Positions 1 to 13,150 of a stretch of DNA of 64,000 nt are shown in pieces. Each line of letters opens with the position of its first letter. Position 1 is the stretch's first letter. The DNA is taken from the NCBI GenBank assembly GCA_023101885.1, contig JALPQD010000137.1:2046001-2110000 (forward strand), read 5' to 3'. The notes beneath the pieces are model-generated. The model did no database searches, had not been told where the DNA came from, and saw only the letters and a program-made list of their open reading frames with translations. Both the position numbers and the translations under genes were made by a program. The stretch comes from Typhlomys cinereus (Eukaryota; Chordata; Mammalia; Rodentia; Platacanthomyidae).

Positions 1-740
1 AGGTGAAATACAGAAATGTGGGTACCCATCTGGAAGTAAACAAGGAAGCCAGCTGAAAGGCACTTAAAGGGGGAAATGTATCCTGATTTAACAGGAAGTG
101 CAACGAGGTATGGGGGTATTATGCAAGAAGAGAGGCGACAGAGAATAGGAGATAGTCCTCTCCCTGAAATATTTTTTAGCACTATCTCTCCCTAGCCCAG
201 ATCCTGTGCCCAGTCACTGGGATTCACAGATGAATATAATTGCCTCTGCCTTCCAGGAAATAACAGGTTTAGTTAGAAGGGGAAACTGCCTTGGGGAAGA
301 AAGAAGAGTATTTACTCATAAATTACTCATAACATCTGACAACACTTAAATGTCACCTGGCATACACCTTACCTGAAACAAACTTGAAAGATGAGAAACT
401 GACGCCCAAAAGCACCAAGTAGCTGCTGAAACTCACACCTTACAATAGCTGTCAGGCCAAAGGGTGAGCCCAGAAACCTTCGTGTCAGTCCGTGTAGTCA
501 TCTCCCCATGCACAGCCCTCACTAACCAGATGTATAGCTGGCAGGCATACCATCATGCATTGTCTTGGGTAACAAATGATTAAGAAATAAGAACTATAGA
601 GAAAGGAAAGCTGTCACTCACTGTCTTCTTATGTGCTGGGTTCTCCCCCCACCCAAGAAGATTCTAAGTTACTCCCAAGGTACACACATTTAATGTATAC
701 AGTTATAAGAAGATCCCCCACCATCCAGACAACTCCCCTG
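1..740. other. Gene-free DNA with a possible MIR relic
   Basis: No gene is seen. About 310-470 has the feel of a MIR: a decayed core followed by GATGAGAAACTGA and a run to GCTGAAACTCACACC. The rest is unique sequence. Confidence 0.35.
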
Positions 741-1580
741 TCCTGCACTGCCTGTATTCAGACATTCTGGAATCATGTTTTTCTATCCTTCAATACTGCC
801 CAAATTGGTTACATCTTTTTCCCTACTACCATTGTTACCATAGCCCAGGTCTTCACTACCATTGTCTGAACCTTTTGCCTACCTTCCACTCATCTTTTTC
901 ATTCTATCAAAGAGCCAGGCATTGAGTTCCTCTACTTCAAAACTGTCAAGAATTCTTCATTGACTACAGAATAATATCTGTCTCCTAAATGAGCTCAAAA
1001 GTTCTTTTGCTTCTAGAACTGCCTCTCCACTTCTTTTCAGGGATAATATAATTCCATAAAAAAACCCAAAACTGCCCATTATTATCTGAACATGCCAAGT
1101 TCTTTGTCTTTCTACTATGTTGTCTACATGTGCAGATTTCCATTTTTGTCTTATCATTACTTTTAATCCTACTTATCCTTGAAAGCCCACTTCAAAATTC
1201 ACCTTCCGTGAATATAGATTTCTGCTCATTATATTTCTGATCATGTTACATACAGAGAGACACAGAGATATACACTATGTTGAAATAAAATATTTTTTTA
1301 TTTCTATAAAATCAAATTTTCCAGTTGGAGAAATGTAAGATGAAGATGGAAATGATGTTGGAGCATAAAGTACTTCTTAAGCAATCTTAAATACATGCTG
1401 ACCTTTCAAAGCTACTCATACAAGTCTTTGAGGTTTTTAGGTGCTTATGTCTTACTGTTTCCAAGACAGTGAGTTCTTACAGACTAGAAGTTTGTCTTAA
1501 TCATTTCTGATTCTCCAGTTTCTCAAAAAAATGTCTAGCACTTATTAAGCATGAAGGAAAAGAGTATTGATGAACAAGCA
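740..1580 (+). mobile_element. L2 LINE 3' end, old
   Basis: The sequence contains decayed versions of the L2 3' end: CATGCCAAGTTCTTTG, CTTGAAAGCCCACTTCAAAATTC, then further on a GTGAGTTCTTACAG...TAGCACTTATTAAGCATGAAGG block. The part 1250-1400 does not fit well. Orientation follows from the L2 ORF2-coding direction. Confidence 0.55.
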
Positions 1581-2906
1581 GGTGGATGGATATGTGTCTG
1601 CCACGCTCACTTTTATGTCAATGCCTCATATTAAACTATTTACGTATAATGTGTATTTGAAGCAATGGAGAAATATCTGAATACTTAGAAATATGATTAT
1701 CCTTGTAGAGGGAAAGCTGATTTGTCTTTGGGAATATATTATACATTAAAACAAAAAAATCAGAGAAAAAAGTAGAAAAAGAAATCAAGAAAAGAATGCT
1801 CAAATTAAAAAAATACTAGTGGAGATGGGAGAGAGACAAGGGAGAATGATGAAATGGTACTTATAAATTCTCCAAATGTGCAAGCTCCTTAAAAATAAAT
1901 GAGCTTTACATTCTCTACAACCTGCATGGGGTAGGTTTTAAATAAAAATTGTTATGTTTGAAGTTGAACAGAGAAACATTAAGGCCCCAATTCAGGAACA
2001 CAGGTATTCCCTTATCCTCTAGGTGAGCATATCTTACACAGGTCCTTATAAGCTGTACCCCATTTCTAGATACTTGCTTCTCTAGACGCTGGACTCTCTA
2101 GACTCAGAAGCTCCTTCAACCTGTGTTTACTCGCCCTAATTATTAACTATGTATTTCTTCCAGCTCTCCATTGGTTTCCCTAACCGCTTTGGCACTGCTA
2201 ACTAACGCATGTCCTGATGTAGCCTTCCTTGCAAATGTGTGTGTGATAACATGGCCAAATCATGGCCAGCCCTGGCTCTAATAGACTTAGAGATAAAAAT
2301 GCTCTTTATCTTTTGGACCAAGCATAGAATATTTACTGAAAAAAAAGACAAGGTTCCTTTGAGTTTTCACTGTTTTATTTTTCAGCCCAGTATTGCTCAA
2401 TGCCAAATCACTATAAATTCTTAGATAACTAACAGCTATCTGGTAACTAAAGGGAGCACTTACATTGCATTAAATGCTCCACAGAATCTCTACAGTGGTT
2501 TTCATGTCTCTGATTTTGAAATCGCTCATTTGTAATTGCTGATAAAAAGTCCAGAAAGCCATCTTTGACATTCTTTAAGGTTTCGATTTTTTTTCTTGAA
2601 ATCACATTTTAAGAAGCTGTGTCACGTGAATTCATATTCTGCAGAGCTAAGAATTAGATGATTACTAAGCCAGCATATTCTCCATGTAGGACTGCCACAA
2701 ATAAAAACTGCTTCTTTTCAGTTACAGAGTCATCCCCATCTACCCATTCTCTTGGGGGCAGTCCCTCATCTATATAAAATCATAACTAACATAAAAATAC
2801 TAAAACTGAAAAAAACGGGAATTCCAAATTGAGTAAAATCTAAACAGACTATCTCTTTTCTAGACATGCAACCAAAGGACAAAAGATGGAAGTAAATATA
2901 CAAAAT

Positions 2907-2908
<2 letters not shown>
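1580..2908. other. AT-rich gene-free DNA
   Basis: No gene or repeat family recognised. Short open frames here have no hallmarks of coding sequence. Confidence 0.6.
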
Positions 2909-2957
<49 letters not shown>

Positions 2958-2966
2958 TGTGTGTGT
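2909..2966. repeat. (GT)n microsatellite
   Basis: About 29 GT units with one interruption near the 3' end. Confidence 0.97.
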
Positions 2967-3214
2967 AAAATCTTGTGATTTGTGTGCTGTCCACAGTCAA
3001 GGGATCAGGTGTTAGGGAGGGGGTTCATACTTTAGGATTTTCCCAGACATTAGAAGTCAACTGTGAATTGCCTGACTACGAGGCATTAAGAAGTGTTAAA
3101 CCACACTAAAATCAAGTGAGGAGAAAAACACAAATAATACATTTTGTAGATGCAACTAATGGCACTTTAGCCCAAAGAAGATTGTTTTCTCACCCAACCC
3201 AAGCAAAATGAAGA

Positions 3215-3340
3215 GCTGACATGAGCCAGCCTCACTTGAAATCCTAGCACTATCATTCTGGAGTCTAAGGTAAGATACTTTCAATTTCAATGTTAGTCTG
3301 GGCTGCATAGCAAGATGGTGTCTCAAGGGAAAAAACAAAA
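3215..3340 (+). mobile_element. B1-like SINE, degraded
   Basis: Reads GAGCCAGCCTCACTTGAAATC, AATCCTAGCACT, GGAGTCTAAGG, then TTAGTCTGGGCTGCATAGCAAG and GTCTCAAGGG, the order of 7SL-derived B1 landmarks, followed by an A-rich end. Confidence 0.65.
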
Positions 3341-3439
3341 ACCAAAGTGTAAGCAGGGAACTAAAGCAACACAGATTCTGTTAAGCCCAAACTTGTTCAT
3401 TTCTGATCTGGTCAGGTTTCAAGAAATGCTGAAAACTAA

Positions 3440-3665
3440 CTCCGTGGACCCATCTTTGTTCAGGCTACCCCCAAGGTAGCCCTGTGGTCCACACATGTGG
3501 AGGGACATAGGGCAAGGGCAGGAAGGGCACAGCTGGACTGGTGAAGGAAGGGGAGGGTCGAGGGTGGGAGGGTGGGGGAAGGCAGCAAGGGCATGAACTC
3601 ATTTTGTTTGTTTAAGAAAAATATTTAATTAAAAAAACTTGAAAAAACAATAAAACATAATAAAA
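3440..3665 (+). mobile_element. Possible L1 3' UTR fragment
   Basis: A G-rich stretch (GGGGAGGGTCGAGGGTGGGAGGG) runs into an A-rich end with AATAAA-like sequence, the arrangement of rodent L1 3' UTR ends. No coding part is present, so the call is weak. Confidence 0.3.
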
Positions 3666-5190
3666 CAGTAAAATTATGGAGGCAGAACACCCTTCAGGAA
3701 GTATTTTTTTTAAATGTGGCTCTGGAATCTTCCAAACTTTTGTTCTCCCATCTGAGGTAGGTCCTGAGACCCTCAGAAAAAGATGCTGTTCCTTGCCCTG
3801 GAAGAAACAGAAGCCCCTACCACAGAGGTATCAGAAGGAACTGGTTTTGCCAAGTTCCCCTAGTTTCTCACCTTGAGGGCAAATGTCCTGAGTTTAATCA
3901 AGCTTTCCCACAGCTATACACTCCTCATCCAACCTAAGCAAAACAAAACAACCAAAACACATGTTCCCATCTTTCCTCTAGATATTCACGTAAACTTACG
4001 TTAAGTAGCTTTCTCTGATTTTCTCATACATTTTTTTTTTCTTACAGGGATCTAGCCATGAACACTTGAATTCTTTTCACCCATATGGAAGAAACTGAAG
4101 CCTCAAGTGCATTTAATTCTCTGATAATAGATGACTGTGTGATTGTAACTGTACAGACAAAATATAATACACTTTGAGAAGTAGGAAAAATTATATGGAG
4201 CCCAAGCTTGTAATGGAAGCATACAGAGATGGAAGTAGGAGGACTGGGACTTGTCTATCATGGTCTACATATGAAGTTCCAGATCAGTCCGGTTACCCAG
4301 CTGGGCCCTAAATCCAAGAAGTATTATGTGCAAGGCTGGGAGTTACTGGAACTGGGTATACTTCGATGGAGACATGGTGTCTGAACTTGGCTTCAGGTCA
4401 GAGGCACATGTAGCCCTCTACCAACACACAGAGAAGGGGGCATAAAAGCGGTAACAGGAGGAAAGTGGGAGGCTCCAAATGGGCGACAATTGTGGGAAGA
4501 GACATGAAGTATAAAAGTCAAAAGGGTCTTGATAATCGTGCAAACAGAAAATGTATTAATTTTAGGCAGATTGTTAGTCAAAATTGTATAACCTCATTGT
4601 AAACTTTCGGTCAAGCATGTAATTAAAAGACATGCCCCAATCTTTTTTGTAAAAAAAAATGTCAATCTAAAATTCAGGTTTGTCTTTAAAAAAAAAAAAA
4701 ACTCTTATGTTAATTTGATCTACACTAATTCTTAAGTACCACTTCTACAGAAAAGCAAATTACACAATGGAAAAAGTGCTTAGCAAGAGCTTCTGTTTTG
4801 TTCTTTGTGGGGGTGGCGGACTTTCTAGATTACAGGAATCAGAACTCAGACTCATTATCTCTGTTGAACTTGGTGTCTTACCTGTGCTGGGTCTCTGAGT
4901 AAAAATGGCTCCTAAGCCCCTCCAACAGCTGAGGTTCAAAGTGCTTTTCCAGCTTGGCAGGAAGAACCTGAGTTGGGTGGGGTGCTCCACATTGTAAAAT
5001 TTAGTACCTCTAGACAGGGCATTTGCTCTTGATCATGAAGATAATAAAAGGAGGGAAAAACCCAAATGACTTCAAATAAGCTAGACTTCAAAAGTTTGAA
5101 AAACTCAGAGGCTGGTAAATTGAGTTAAGGATCTTTTGTGGGTTAAACTTGACTTAATAATGTCCTACTCCTGCCCTCAACAATAATGCA
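3665..5190. other. Gene-free DNA
   Basis: No gene recognised. Contains short poly-A runs near 4650 and 4690 and a possible decayed repeat at 4200-4390 that I cannot name. Confidence 0.5.
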
Positions 5191-5192
5191 CT

Positions 5193-5328
<136 letters not shown>

Positions 5329-6134
5329 TTGCAACCATCTTCTGGGAAACCTTAGGGGGAAAAAAGTTGGGTCCATTTGACCTAAAGGAGAGCAGTGGAG
5401 AGAGGTTCAGTAATCATCGTCAAGAACGAAATATACTATCATTCAAGAGTTGGTGGCTCTCCTAATGGGCACTTGGAGATAGTTAGTGTGAGTTATTTTC
5501 ATTACATATCAAAAGAAATTGGTCTAAATTTCATCAAATAAGAAACACATTCTAGTAAGAGCTACTGAAAACACGCAGGAAGCACTCATTGACAAATGCT
5601 CTCGAAGTGGAAGAAAAGTCAGAAGAATACCTTATGCTCCTTCTCAGAGTTATTTCCCATTTCAATACATCAGAGTTTATTTCACACACAATCATTTTAG
5701 TGGGACTCCCAGGATTATTTGAAGGGAAAATGATCACATTTGCCCATGTGTTCTTCAGCTCATGCCAGAATGTTTTAAACAAGAAAGAAATAAAAAGCTT
5801 TTTGTAGCTATGAGCTCCTCTTGCCGATTCTTTGATCAGTAGAGAAAAATCATGCAAGGGGAAGATAAGCAAGAGATGAAAACATTCATAATGAAGCATA
5901 GCCATATTGGAACCAAGGGTCAGCTGAGTCAAAGTCAAGAACTCAGACCTACTAAAGCCCAGTTGCTCCTTCACAGGAGTACTATGGTCGAAGGATGCTT
6001 GTACACAGCTACCTAGTGCTGCTGTCATGTACCATACTGCCCGAGCCCAAGTTTGCAAAGCTTCAAGCCCTCACTCACTATGTCAAGATCATCACTACTC
6101 GGGAAGTCAAAAAAGCATGTTTTTGTTTTCTGGT
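5329..6134. other. Gene-free DNA with chance open frames on both strands
   Basis: A 168-codon frame on the minus strand (6058-5552) overlaps a 72-codon plus frame. Neither has a recognisable domain, and the minus frame has no processed-pseudogene features such as an A tail or flanking duplication. I regard both as chance. Confidence 0.5.
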
Positions 6135-6189
6135 GGTGTGTGTGTGTGTGGTGTGTGTGTGTGTGTGTGGTGTGTGTGTGTGTGTGTGT

Positions 6190-6230
<41 letters not shown>
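6135..6230. repeat. (TG)n microsatellite
   Basis: A TG run broken by three extra G bases; it is the 3' CA tail of the antisense SINE that follows. Confidence 0.95.
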
Positions 6231-6232
<2 letters not shown>

Positions 6233-6468
6233 GGACACTGTGTGGTGTATGTCTATGGAAGTACAAGGGTGACTTTGGGGGTCACCCTGGATTGTGCTAA
6301 CTTAACTTTGCTTTGCTCTGGAGTTTCCTAGGCTCTGCCCTTCAGGGCTAGAAGTATAGGCCGCTGCCATTTCTACGTGGTGTTTTCATATGAGATCTGG
6401 GATCCAAACTCAGGACCTTCTGTTTGAGAGGCAGAGGCTTAACCATCTCTCCAGCCTGGCTTGTTTAT
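6231..6468 (-). mobile_element. B2-superfamily (Dip-like) SINE, antisense
   Basis: The reverse strand begins GGCTGGAGAGATGGTTAAGCC, then CTCAAACAGAAGGTCCTGAG and GGATCCCAG (tRNA-like boxes), then the body shared with the copies at 27.65, 28.74, 31.63 and 35.2 kb (AAATGGCAGCGGCC, CAGAGCAAAGCAAAG), and ends in a CA tract. Confidence 0.8.
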
Positions 6469-6949
6469 TTTTAGACAAACACTACATTGACCAAAAAAAT
6501 AGAAATGTTTTCCAACCTTTTTCATTCTGTGAAGCCAGAGTTTCTAAAAAGTAGTAAGACTAATGTTACCATCACATGAACACTTTCCACATTTAACTTT
6601 CCAGAATATTCAAGGAACTTGTTGCACAAGCAAAACCGAGTTTATTAAACATATTCGGATAAGAGCAGTTACGAAGGAGAACATTAAAGCAGGTTGCCTA
6701 CAGGGTTTTAGAACCAGTTAGGTGATCTTAATACAAGGCTTACGAAGCAGGAAACTGATTGAAATTTGGGATAGTTTTTTAATAAAACAAGTTGATTTAG
6801 AGAGCACAAGCAAGCAAGGGCGAGCACTCTAGTAACAGTGAGCAAGCTGTTAAAAGAAGGGTGAGTTAGTTTCATAACTATTGCTAGAACAAATACTTGG
6901 CAAAACATTTAGGAGAGTGTATTCTTGCTCACAACTTCAAAACATAGTC

Positions 6950-7230
6950 CGTCATAGCAGAAGAGTTAAGAAAGAACCGAGGAGCTAGGAAGGACCAGCA
7001 CTACTTAGTAGTTTGCCAAAATTCTAGCCAGCTCACTCCACCTTTATACATCTTCCCATGAAATAACCCCATCCACTGTGGGCTAGGTCTTCTTCTATCA
7101 GTCATTCAATTAAGAAAATCTACAGACTTGAGAAGAGGCCTCCTTTAACTAAATAATTCTTCATAAGTGTTGCCACAGGCCTGCCTTACAAGTTGGCAGC
7201 TGAAACTACCTGTCACATACAGTGCAGTGT
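6950..7230 (+). repeat. Rodent interspersed repeat (about 0.4-kb family), decayed
   Basis: Shares blocks with copies near 9.1, 36.1, 49.4 and 63.0 kb: CCATGAAATAACCCCATCCACTG, GGGCTAGGTCTTCTTC, TCAATTAAGAAAATC and TTGGCAGCTGAAACTA. The family is common in rodent genomes; I am not sure of its class. Confidence 0.55.
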
Positions 7231-7289
7231 ATGTTGAGTTTTCCATGAAGCCACCTCAGGGGCATTTTAATACTGGTCATTAGCACGTT

Positions 7290-7990
7290 ATCTTGACAGT
7301 CCATTTATGGAGCAGACAGAGAAGAAGGTGAATTGTTCAGAGAGAGGAATCAGGCTGTTACATAAGTTCCACCATCTGAATAAGTTCTTGTCAGATGCTC
7401 TAGATTCAAATGACCCATTGGAAATGTTCTATGTTGGGCCATCACTGGACATGATTTGTTCCTCCTAGAAAGGAGTGATTTGAGCAAAGCATCTGTCTGC
7501 AGCTGAGTCATTCTGAGGGGAATAACAAGTAAGGGCTCTCGTCTAAGAACATCATCAGCGAGGTCTGAAGGGCAATTGTGATAGGGTGGTACATCATGCA
7601 TGAGCATACTTTTCCTGACTAAACAGCCATCACTCTTGCTTAGTCACATCTTTGTTTATTGCTTAAAGAATAAGAGGGTTTGTAACAAGTTTAGTTTATG
7701 ATCTCCTCACACCTTAACTTACATAAATTTCATATAAAACAACATTCTTCCATATTAGTTGCATTTTATCTTCCAAATATCCTCACATATCTTCTGCTAT
7801 TCAAGTGTCATATATATTTACTTCTATATGTTATGCATATTCTATTAACTCCTCACAAATGATCATTTCTTCTCTAAGGAAAAATTATTTGACTTGTTTA
7901 GGCTCATAAGCCTTCACATAATCTTCCTCCATTAAATATCTTCATTGAAAGAATAAAAGACTGTTTCCTGGTTCCACTTCTCTAACAATG
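7290..7990. other. Gene-free DNA
   Basis: AT-rich with no gene or named repeat recognised. Confidence 0.55.
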
Positions 7991-8150
7991 ATTCCAGTTC
8001 TATCTTTGCAACCAAGCATGGTGATGCATACCTGTAACCCAGAACATGGGACATGGAGTTCAGATCTTCTTCAGTTACATAAAAAGTTCTAAACTAGATT
8101 GGACTACAGGGGACAGTGCTTCAAAAAATATACCAAACAAACAAGAAATA
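7990..8150 (+). mobile_element. B1-like SINE
   Basis: Begins ACCAAGCATGGTGATGCATACC with TGTAACCCAGAACA, the B1 5' end and box region; the 3' half is diverged and ends in an A-rich, CAAA-containing run. Confidence 0.7.
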
Positions 8151-9060
8151 ACAACAAAAAGTAATTTCCTTTATCTGTCAATGTTCAAAATATTTCTCAT
8201 TTCCGTCTTCATTGTCTCTGTGCTTACTGTTCTCTGCTCACGTAAATGGCATCTCTAATGAATAATGCATTTCTTACTTCTTTGAAGATCCAATTGCCAA
8301 CCAGAAATTTGTTAAGTGATCAATTTGTCAGAACTTCAAGCCCACCATTTCTAAAAGTAGACTTGTTGTATCAAAACTTCATGATTCTATTTCTTGGATT
8401 TCCTATCTATATCCCTTATGTAAAACATTTTCCATATAGAATATAGTTCTTTATTAGTCAAATGACAGTCAGAAAAATGGAAATAATATCAGTTACTTTG
8501 ATGCAATTTAATCCAAGGAATGGGATAAGTATTCACTAAAGGATTGAAAAAGTAAAATGCAATATTGATGTAACACAATGTTGGTGAGTGTAGGAAGCAG
8601 TTCGCACTTCTAAACTGGCCACACAAATCAAGAGAGAGGGTCATTAGGACCCGAAGAGCCCTAAATATGGGGAGAAGGGCACTCTCTAGCTGATATTGAC
8701 TCTCCAGGAGTTTCGAATGGAACTTTAATGACACTGAAATGAGCCTTTGAGGGGGGTGATACAAGCCAGGCTTTCAGGGTGTCTTTGAGACAGACCTCTT
8801 AACAGCTGGGCTCTGAAAAAAATAAGAACAAACGGGAAATTAGAACCAAGTTCTGCTGCCTTGGTCAAAAGCCACCACTGGGATGATCCAAACCAGGAAC
8901 AGCAAGTGAAACAGGAATGAGTGATTCAGAAATGTGGTTTCCAGCCCCATCTGCCATAGGACAGGAATAAGAGGCTGAACTGAGACCTCAGAGGTCACCA
9001 TTAAATCACCAGCACTGAACCAAGTTCAGCAAATAACCTGTGAGCCAGACATTTTCGTAT
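8150..9060. other. Gene-free DNA
   Basis: No gene recognised and no repeat family I can name with confidence. Confidence 0.55.
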
Positions 9061-9425
9061 ACAAAGGCAAGTTTGCTTCATACTCCATTGCTGTGATAAA
9101 CACCTGACCCAGACAACTTACGTAGACAAGGGAATTTTTTTGTCCCAGCTTACAGAGTTAACACTAGGATCAGAGGGAACAGGCCATATCGCACGTGTCC
9201 ATAGCAAAATCGGAGAGGACAAACACCGGAGCTACTGTCTAGCCTGGCAGCTTGACAGCACTGCTAATCAGCTCTCTCTGTCTTACTCAACTGCCCAAGG
9301 AACAGTCTCACCGACAAGCTTGTCTTAGATAAACAGTTGCTCATAGGTATGCCTAAAGGCTAACACCCAATGTTGACAGCTGAAACTAACGGTCGCAAAA
9401 GGTTATTGGCACATAGCTTCCAAGA
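9060..9425 (+). repeat. Rodent interspersed repeat (about 0.4-kb family)
   Basis: Contains ATTGCTGTGATAAACACCTGACC, a TTTTTGTCCCAGCTTACA block and a distal TTGACAGCTGAAAC end. These match the familiar rodent repeat that begins with TTGCTGTGATAAACACCATGACC. Class uncertain. Confidence 0.65.
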
Positions 9426-10020
9426 GTGAATAAGTTTATTGTTTAATGACTCTGCTTCCTTTGTTACCAATACAGAACCAAGATCTATTGGCTACACCTG
9501 CATTATATTATCAGTCTTGCTCGCCTCTTTCCTATCACCAATTTGCTCTTTGGAAAATTTATGTACAAAATGTTTCTGCCCTCCTAAAATACCTTCAATG
9601 TCATTTGGTTTAACACATTTTTAATATGAACCTTTTGTCATGGTTTAACCCTCAGGTATATTTTCTTACTTATTTTTCACAGTTTTCATGCACTAACCTC
9701 TAACTAAACCGACTCTTCCCTGTCTTTGTAATTTTTACACTGAGTCCTCTGGTTCGAGAGAATTAGAAAAGAATAACATATTTAACCCATACCTAAGTTA
9801 ACAGGTATGAGCAATACCAACTGAGAAACAATCAGAATTGAGAGACACAAATATGGACGCCATAATGTAAAGTTTATCAGAATAAAGGCTAAAGTGTACC
9901 ATAATCCTAATTTTTGCAAGAAAAACTTGGATCTGATTTAAAAAAAAACTGTTTGGTATCTGTGGTTCATGCCAACAAACAAAGTAATGGAATTTAACAT
10001 CTGAAATTCAGAATGGTAAG
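9425..10020. other. Gene-free DNA
   Basis: No gene or named repeat recognised. Confidence 0.55.
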
Positions 10021-10110
10021 TACATAATCCCAGTACACAGGGAGCTAAAGCAGGAGGATTGAAAGTTCAAAGCTACCCGGGATGCATACCAGGTCATATT
10101 TCAAAACACG
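10020..10110 (+). mobile_element. B1-like SINE fragment
   Basis: Reads TAATCCCAGTACACAGGGAGCTAAAGCAGGAGGATTGAAAGTTC in short blocks, as in B1; its A-rich end runs into the polypurine tract. Confidence 0.65.
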
Positions 10111-10118
10111 AAGAAGAA

Positions 10119-10162
<44 letters not shown>

Positions 10163-10398
10163 AGAGAGAGAGAAAGAAAAGAGAGAGAAAGAGAGAGAAA
10201 GGAAAGAAAGAGACAAAGAGAGAGAAAGGAAGGAAGGAAGGAAGGAAGGAAGGAAGAAGGAAGGAGGAAGGAAGAAGGGAGGAAGGGAGGGAGGGAGGGA
10301 GGGCGGGAAGGAAGGGAGAGAGAGAAAGAAAGAGAACATGAGAAAGAGAGAAAGAAAAGAGAGAAGAAACAGAAAGAGAGAGAAAAAGAAAGAAGAAA

Positions 10399-10431
<33 letters not shown>

Positions 10432-10543
10432 AGGAAGGAAGGAAGGAAGGAAGGAAGGAAGGAAGGAAGGAAGGAAAAAGGAAGGAAGGAAGGAAGGAAG
10501 GAAGGAAGGAAAAGAGAAGAGAGGGAGGGAGGGAAGGAAAAAT
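10105..10543. repeat. 440-bp polypurine tract
   Basis: An almost uninterrupted A/G strand of AG, AAAG, AAGG and AGGG repeats, with only rare pyrimidines (near 10213, 10303, 10338 and 10369). It looks like an expanded tail of the preceding SINE. Long open frames on both strands are by-products of low complexity. Confidence 0.97.
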
Positions 10544-10544
10544 T

Positions 10545-13150
10545 AACATTTTAGTGCTTAGAACCTTGTAATATACCCATCAAATTCCATCAAACACATA
10601 AAATGAACTACCAGTTGCAGGAGTAGAATAAAAAAGATGGATAAAAGACTGGGTGTCAGTTTAGAGCTCTTACACTAAAACAGAGAAATGAAAAAATAAT
10701 TGATGGAACTTGAGTTATAGGGCCCCTTTTCCACAATCATTCTCCATGATTTTTGTTCTTATCCTTTGAGATAAATCATGCAGTTTGTTCCAACCGTAAA
10801 TGCGATTCTCCTCTACAAGATAGGCAATAAGTCTCATTCTGGCTTTCTTAATATCCCTACTGCTCCTTTTGTTTCCTCCTTTGACTGGTAGAAAGAAACA
10901 TGAAATCACGCCCAGATTGTACACTAATTAGATAACTCCAAATCTGCACCCTGTCTAAATCTAAGAATTTGATGCCTGCTCCATTTGCTATTCCAAGTAT
11001 GTCCAACTACACTGCCCAATGTCTCTCAAGAGGTTATGCAATACATTTATCTGGCGACACTAATCTATTCAAACAGCAGAGATGTTCAAAATGTACATAT
11101 CAACTTCCTCATATTATTCAATTCCCAGAAGAAACTGAAGTCCAAAGACTACATTCTTCTGCAAATTAAAGTTCAAATAATCCAACATTGAAAAGAATTT
11201 ACATTCTTAATTCTTCCTTCACAAGTTGTTGTTTCATGTGGGCTCAGATACAGTGTTTAAACTCAGATATCTGATAGATCCTGGATTCCTTCCATTACCG
11301 CTGCTTAAGATCTTTATCACTGAAGTGAGCATAACTTTTTTCATTTCCTAACATTCCGTGACCCTAAAGCAGCACGACTGTGGTAGCAGGAGCACTATAG
11401 TCAGGCACTTAGAAATCAGCACAAATCTTGGTTTGCAGAGAGCTCATCTCAGACAATACTGTCAAATAATTACACTTAGTCTAGATACACATTAACTTCA
11501 CCGAAGACCACAGCAGTGCATCCGTGATAGTGAAGGAAGAAGGGAAGTCAGAGAAGAAGCAATCAGAGCTACATACAGGCTTCCATGGTAGCCATCTGCT
11601 GGTTTTAGTTATTTAGAGCTCATGGCATATACTTAGATCCAGTTGAGAGAATTTTTTTGTAACATATTATCACCTCAGAGGGCAAACCTAAGTGCATATT
11701 GTCTCATCTGTCAGAAATAGGGAGGACATTACAGCCTCCTTAGAAAACCCCAAAATATGTCATTTCTAAAGCTACCGTAGCAGTCACCGATTTTATTTCC
11801 ATTTGCCCTTCCGGTTTTTTTTTATTTCTGGTGCCCTGGTACCATACCGAGTGTAGTACGTACTAACGCTATCATTTCCACATCTATAACACAGTAATTT
11901 TCCCCTCTACAAACCTCAAGAAGCAGGATCCACGTGACCACTGATGAAATCTGTTTCATACTCCCAGTGCATCCTTGCTGTGGAGTCTCACCCCCAAGCT
12001 ATCCTTTAGCAAAAGAACCTGTTGAAGTCGCAGAATAGTTTCCTTCTGGAATCTAGCAGTAGCTCATTTCTTTGAACATTATCAAAGTCCTCAGTTTTCA
12101 GACACTGTAAACTTTGAGCAGCATTTCATTCAGCTCCATCATTTTTTCTGCAATAATGAGATGTAATTCTGGGGACTCAGTAATGGGACTCCATCCCATT
12201 ACTCCTATCCGAAAGTTACATTTCTAACAACTAAACCTAATGCCTAAATGCTTCCTTTCCTTTTTCATCACAAGGAAGGCTACATGATTTTTGAACATGA
12301 GTGTCTTCTGTCTTTGTACTTTCTCTTAGCTTCATAACACACGCTTTTTCCCCTACAACTTCAAATGATTCAAAATGTTAAAAGAGAAGAATAAATGCTT
12401 CAAATTGTTTGGTTACCAAATGTCTCATTGCTTTAATTTTATCCACTTTCACCTACCTAACTTAGAGAACTCCATCTACTGCTAGGGCCTTCCTTAAAAA
12501 TCCAAATTTTGTCTTTTCAGGCATGTAATATCTTCTCATCCATAATAATGATCCTGACTCTTCTGAGTGTTTTAATGCAGTGATTTTGGGCCCTCATCTC
12601 TTAAATGTGTGTATATTTATGCCATCTTCAAGAGTCAACTTTCTGACAGTTACTACTCATTCAGGGGCTTTACGATGTCCCTGCTCACAATGTCCTAGTT
12701 GATTCCAATCTGTTCTCTGATAGGTTGCTTCTCATCCTCTGTTAAACCACAAGAGGTCATAGATACTGCTTATGATCTGAGAGCAATAACCTGCTTTCCT
12801 TGCCAAGTGCCCTACTTAATAGCAGTCAGACCTAGATCTATTTCCTTTTCTTTTTTACAGGTCTTTTCCTCCTCTATGCCATCATCTTTTAGTGTACCAG
12901 AATTTCTCTGAAGGAGATGAGTTACCTCAGACTGTCTTCTTCCATGGCTTACATTCATCCATTTGTTCCATTTCAAAGTGAAAGATCAAGGTTTTCAAAC
13001 CACTTCAGTTCTTTCTGAATGTCTTAAGAAAATCATATTCCTAGAGGCAGAGTGCCATAGAAGGAGACAGTTTAATAGCCTTTGAGCTCATAATTTTGGT
13101 GAATTTTTTTTCTCTAAAACATCTGATGAAGTAACCTTTTTATAATAGGA
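10545..13150. other. Gene-free DNA
   Basis: 2.6 kb without a recognised gene or repeat family. Short frames on both strands have no domain, and no splice-flanked conserved coding block stands out. Confidence 0.5.

Noticed and set aside
5552..6058. 168-codon minus-strand frame
   Set aside because: No domain, no recognisable relative, no splice or retrocopy signs, and an overlapping frame on the other strand. Treated as chance.
10059..10571. Open frames of 150-170 codons on both strands
   Set aside because: They exist only because the polypurine tract lacks stop codons; residues are almost all Arg, Lys, Glu, Gly or Ser, Phe, Leu, Pro.
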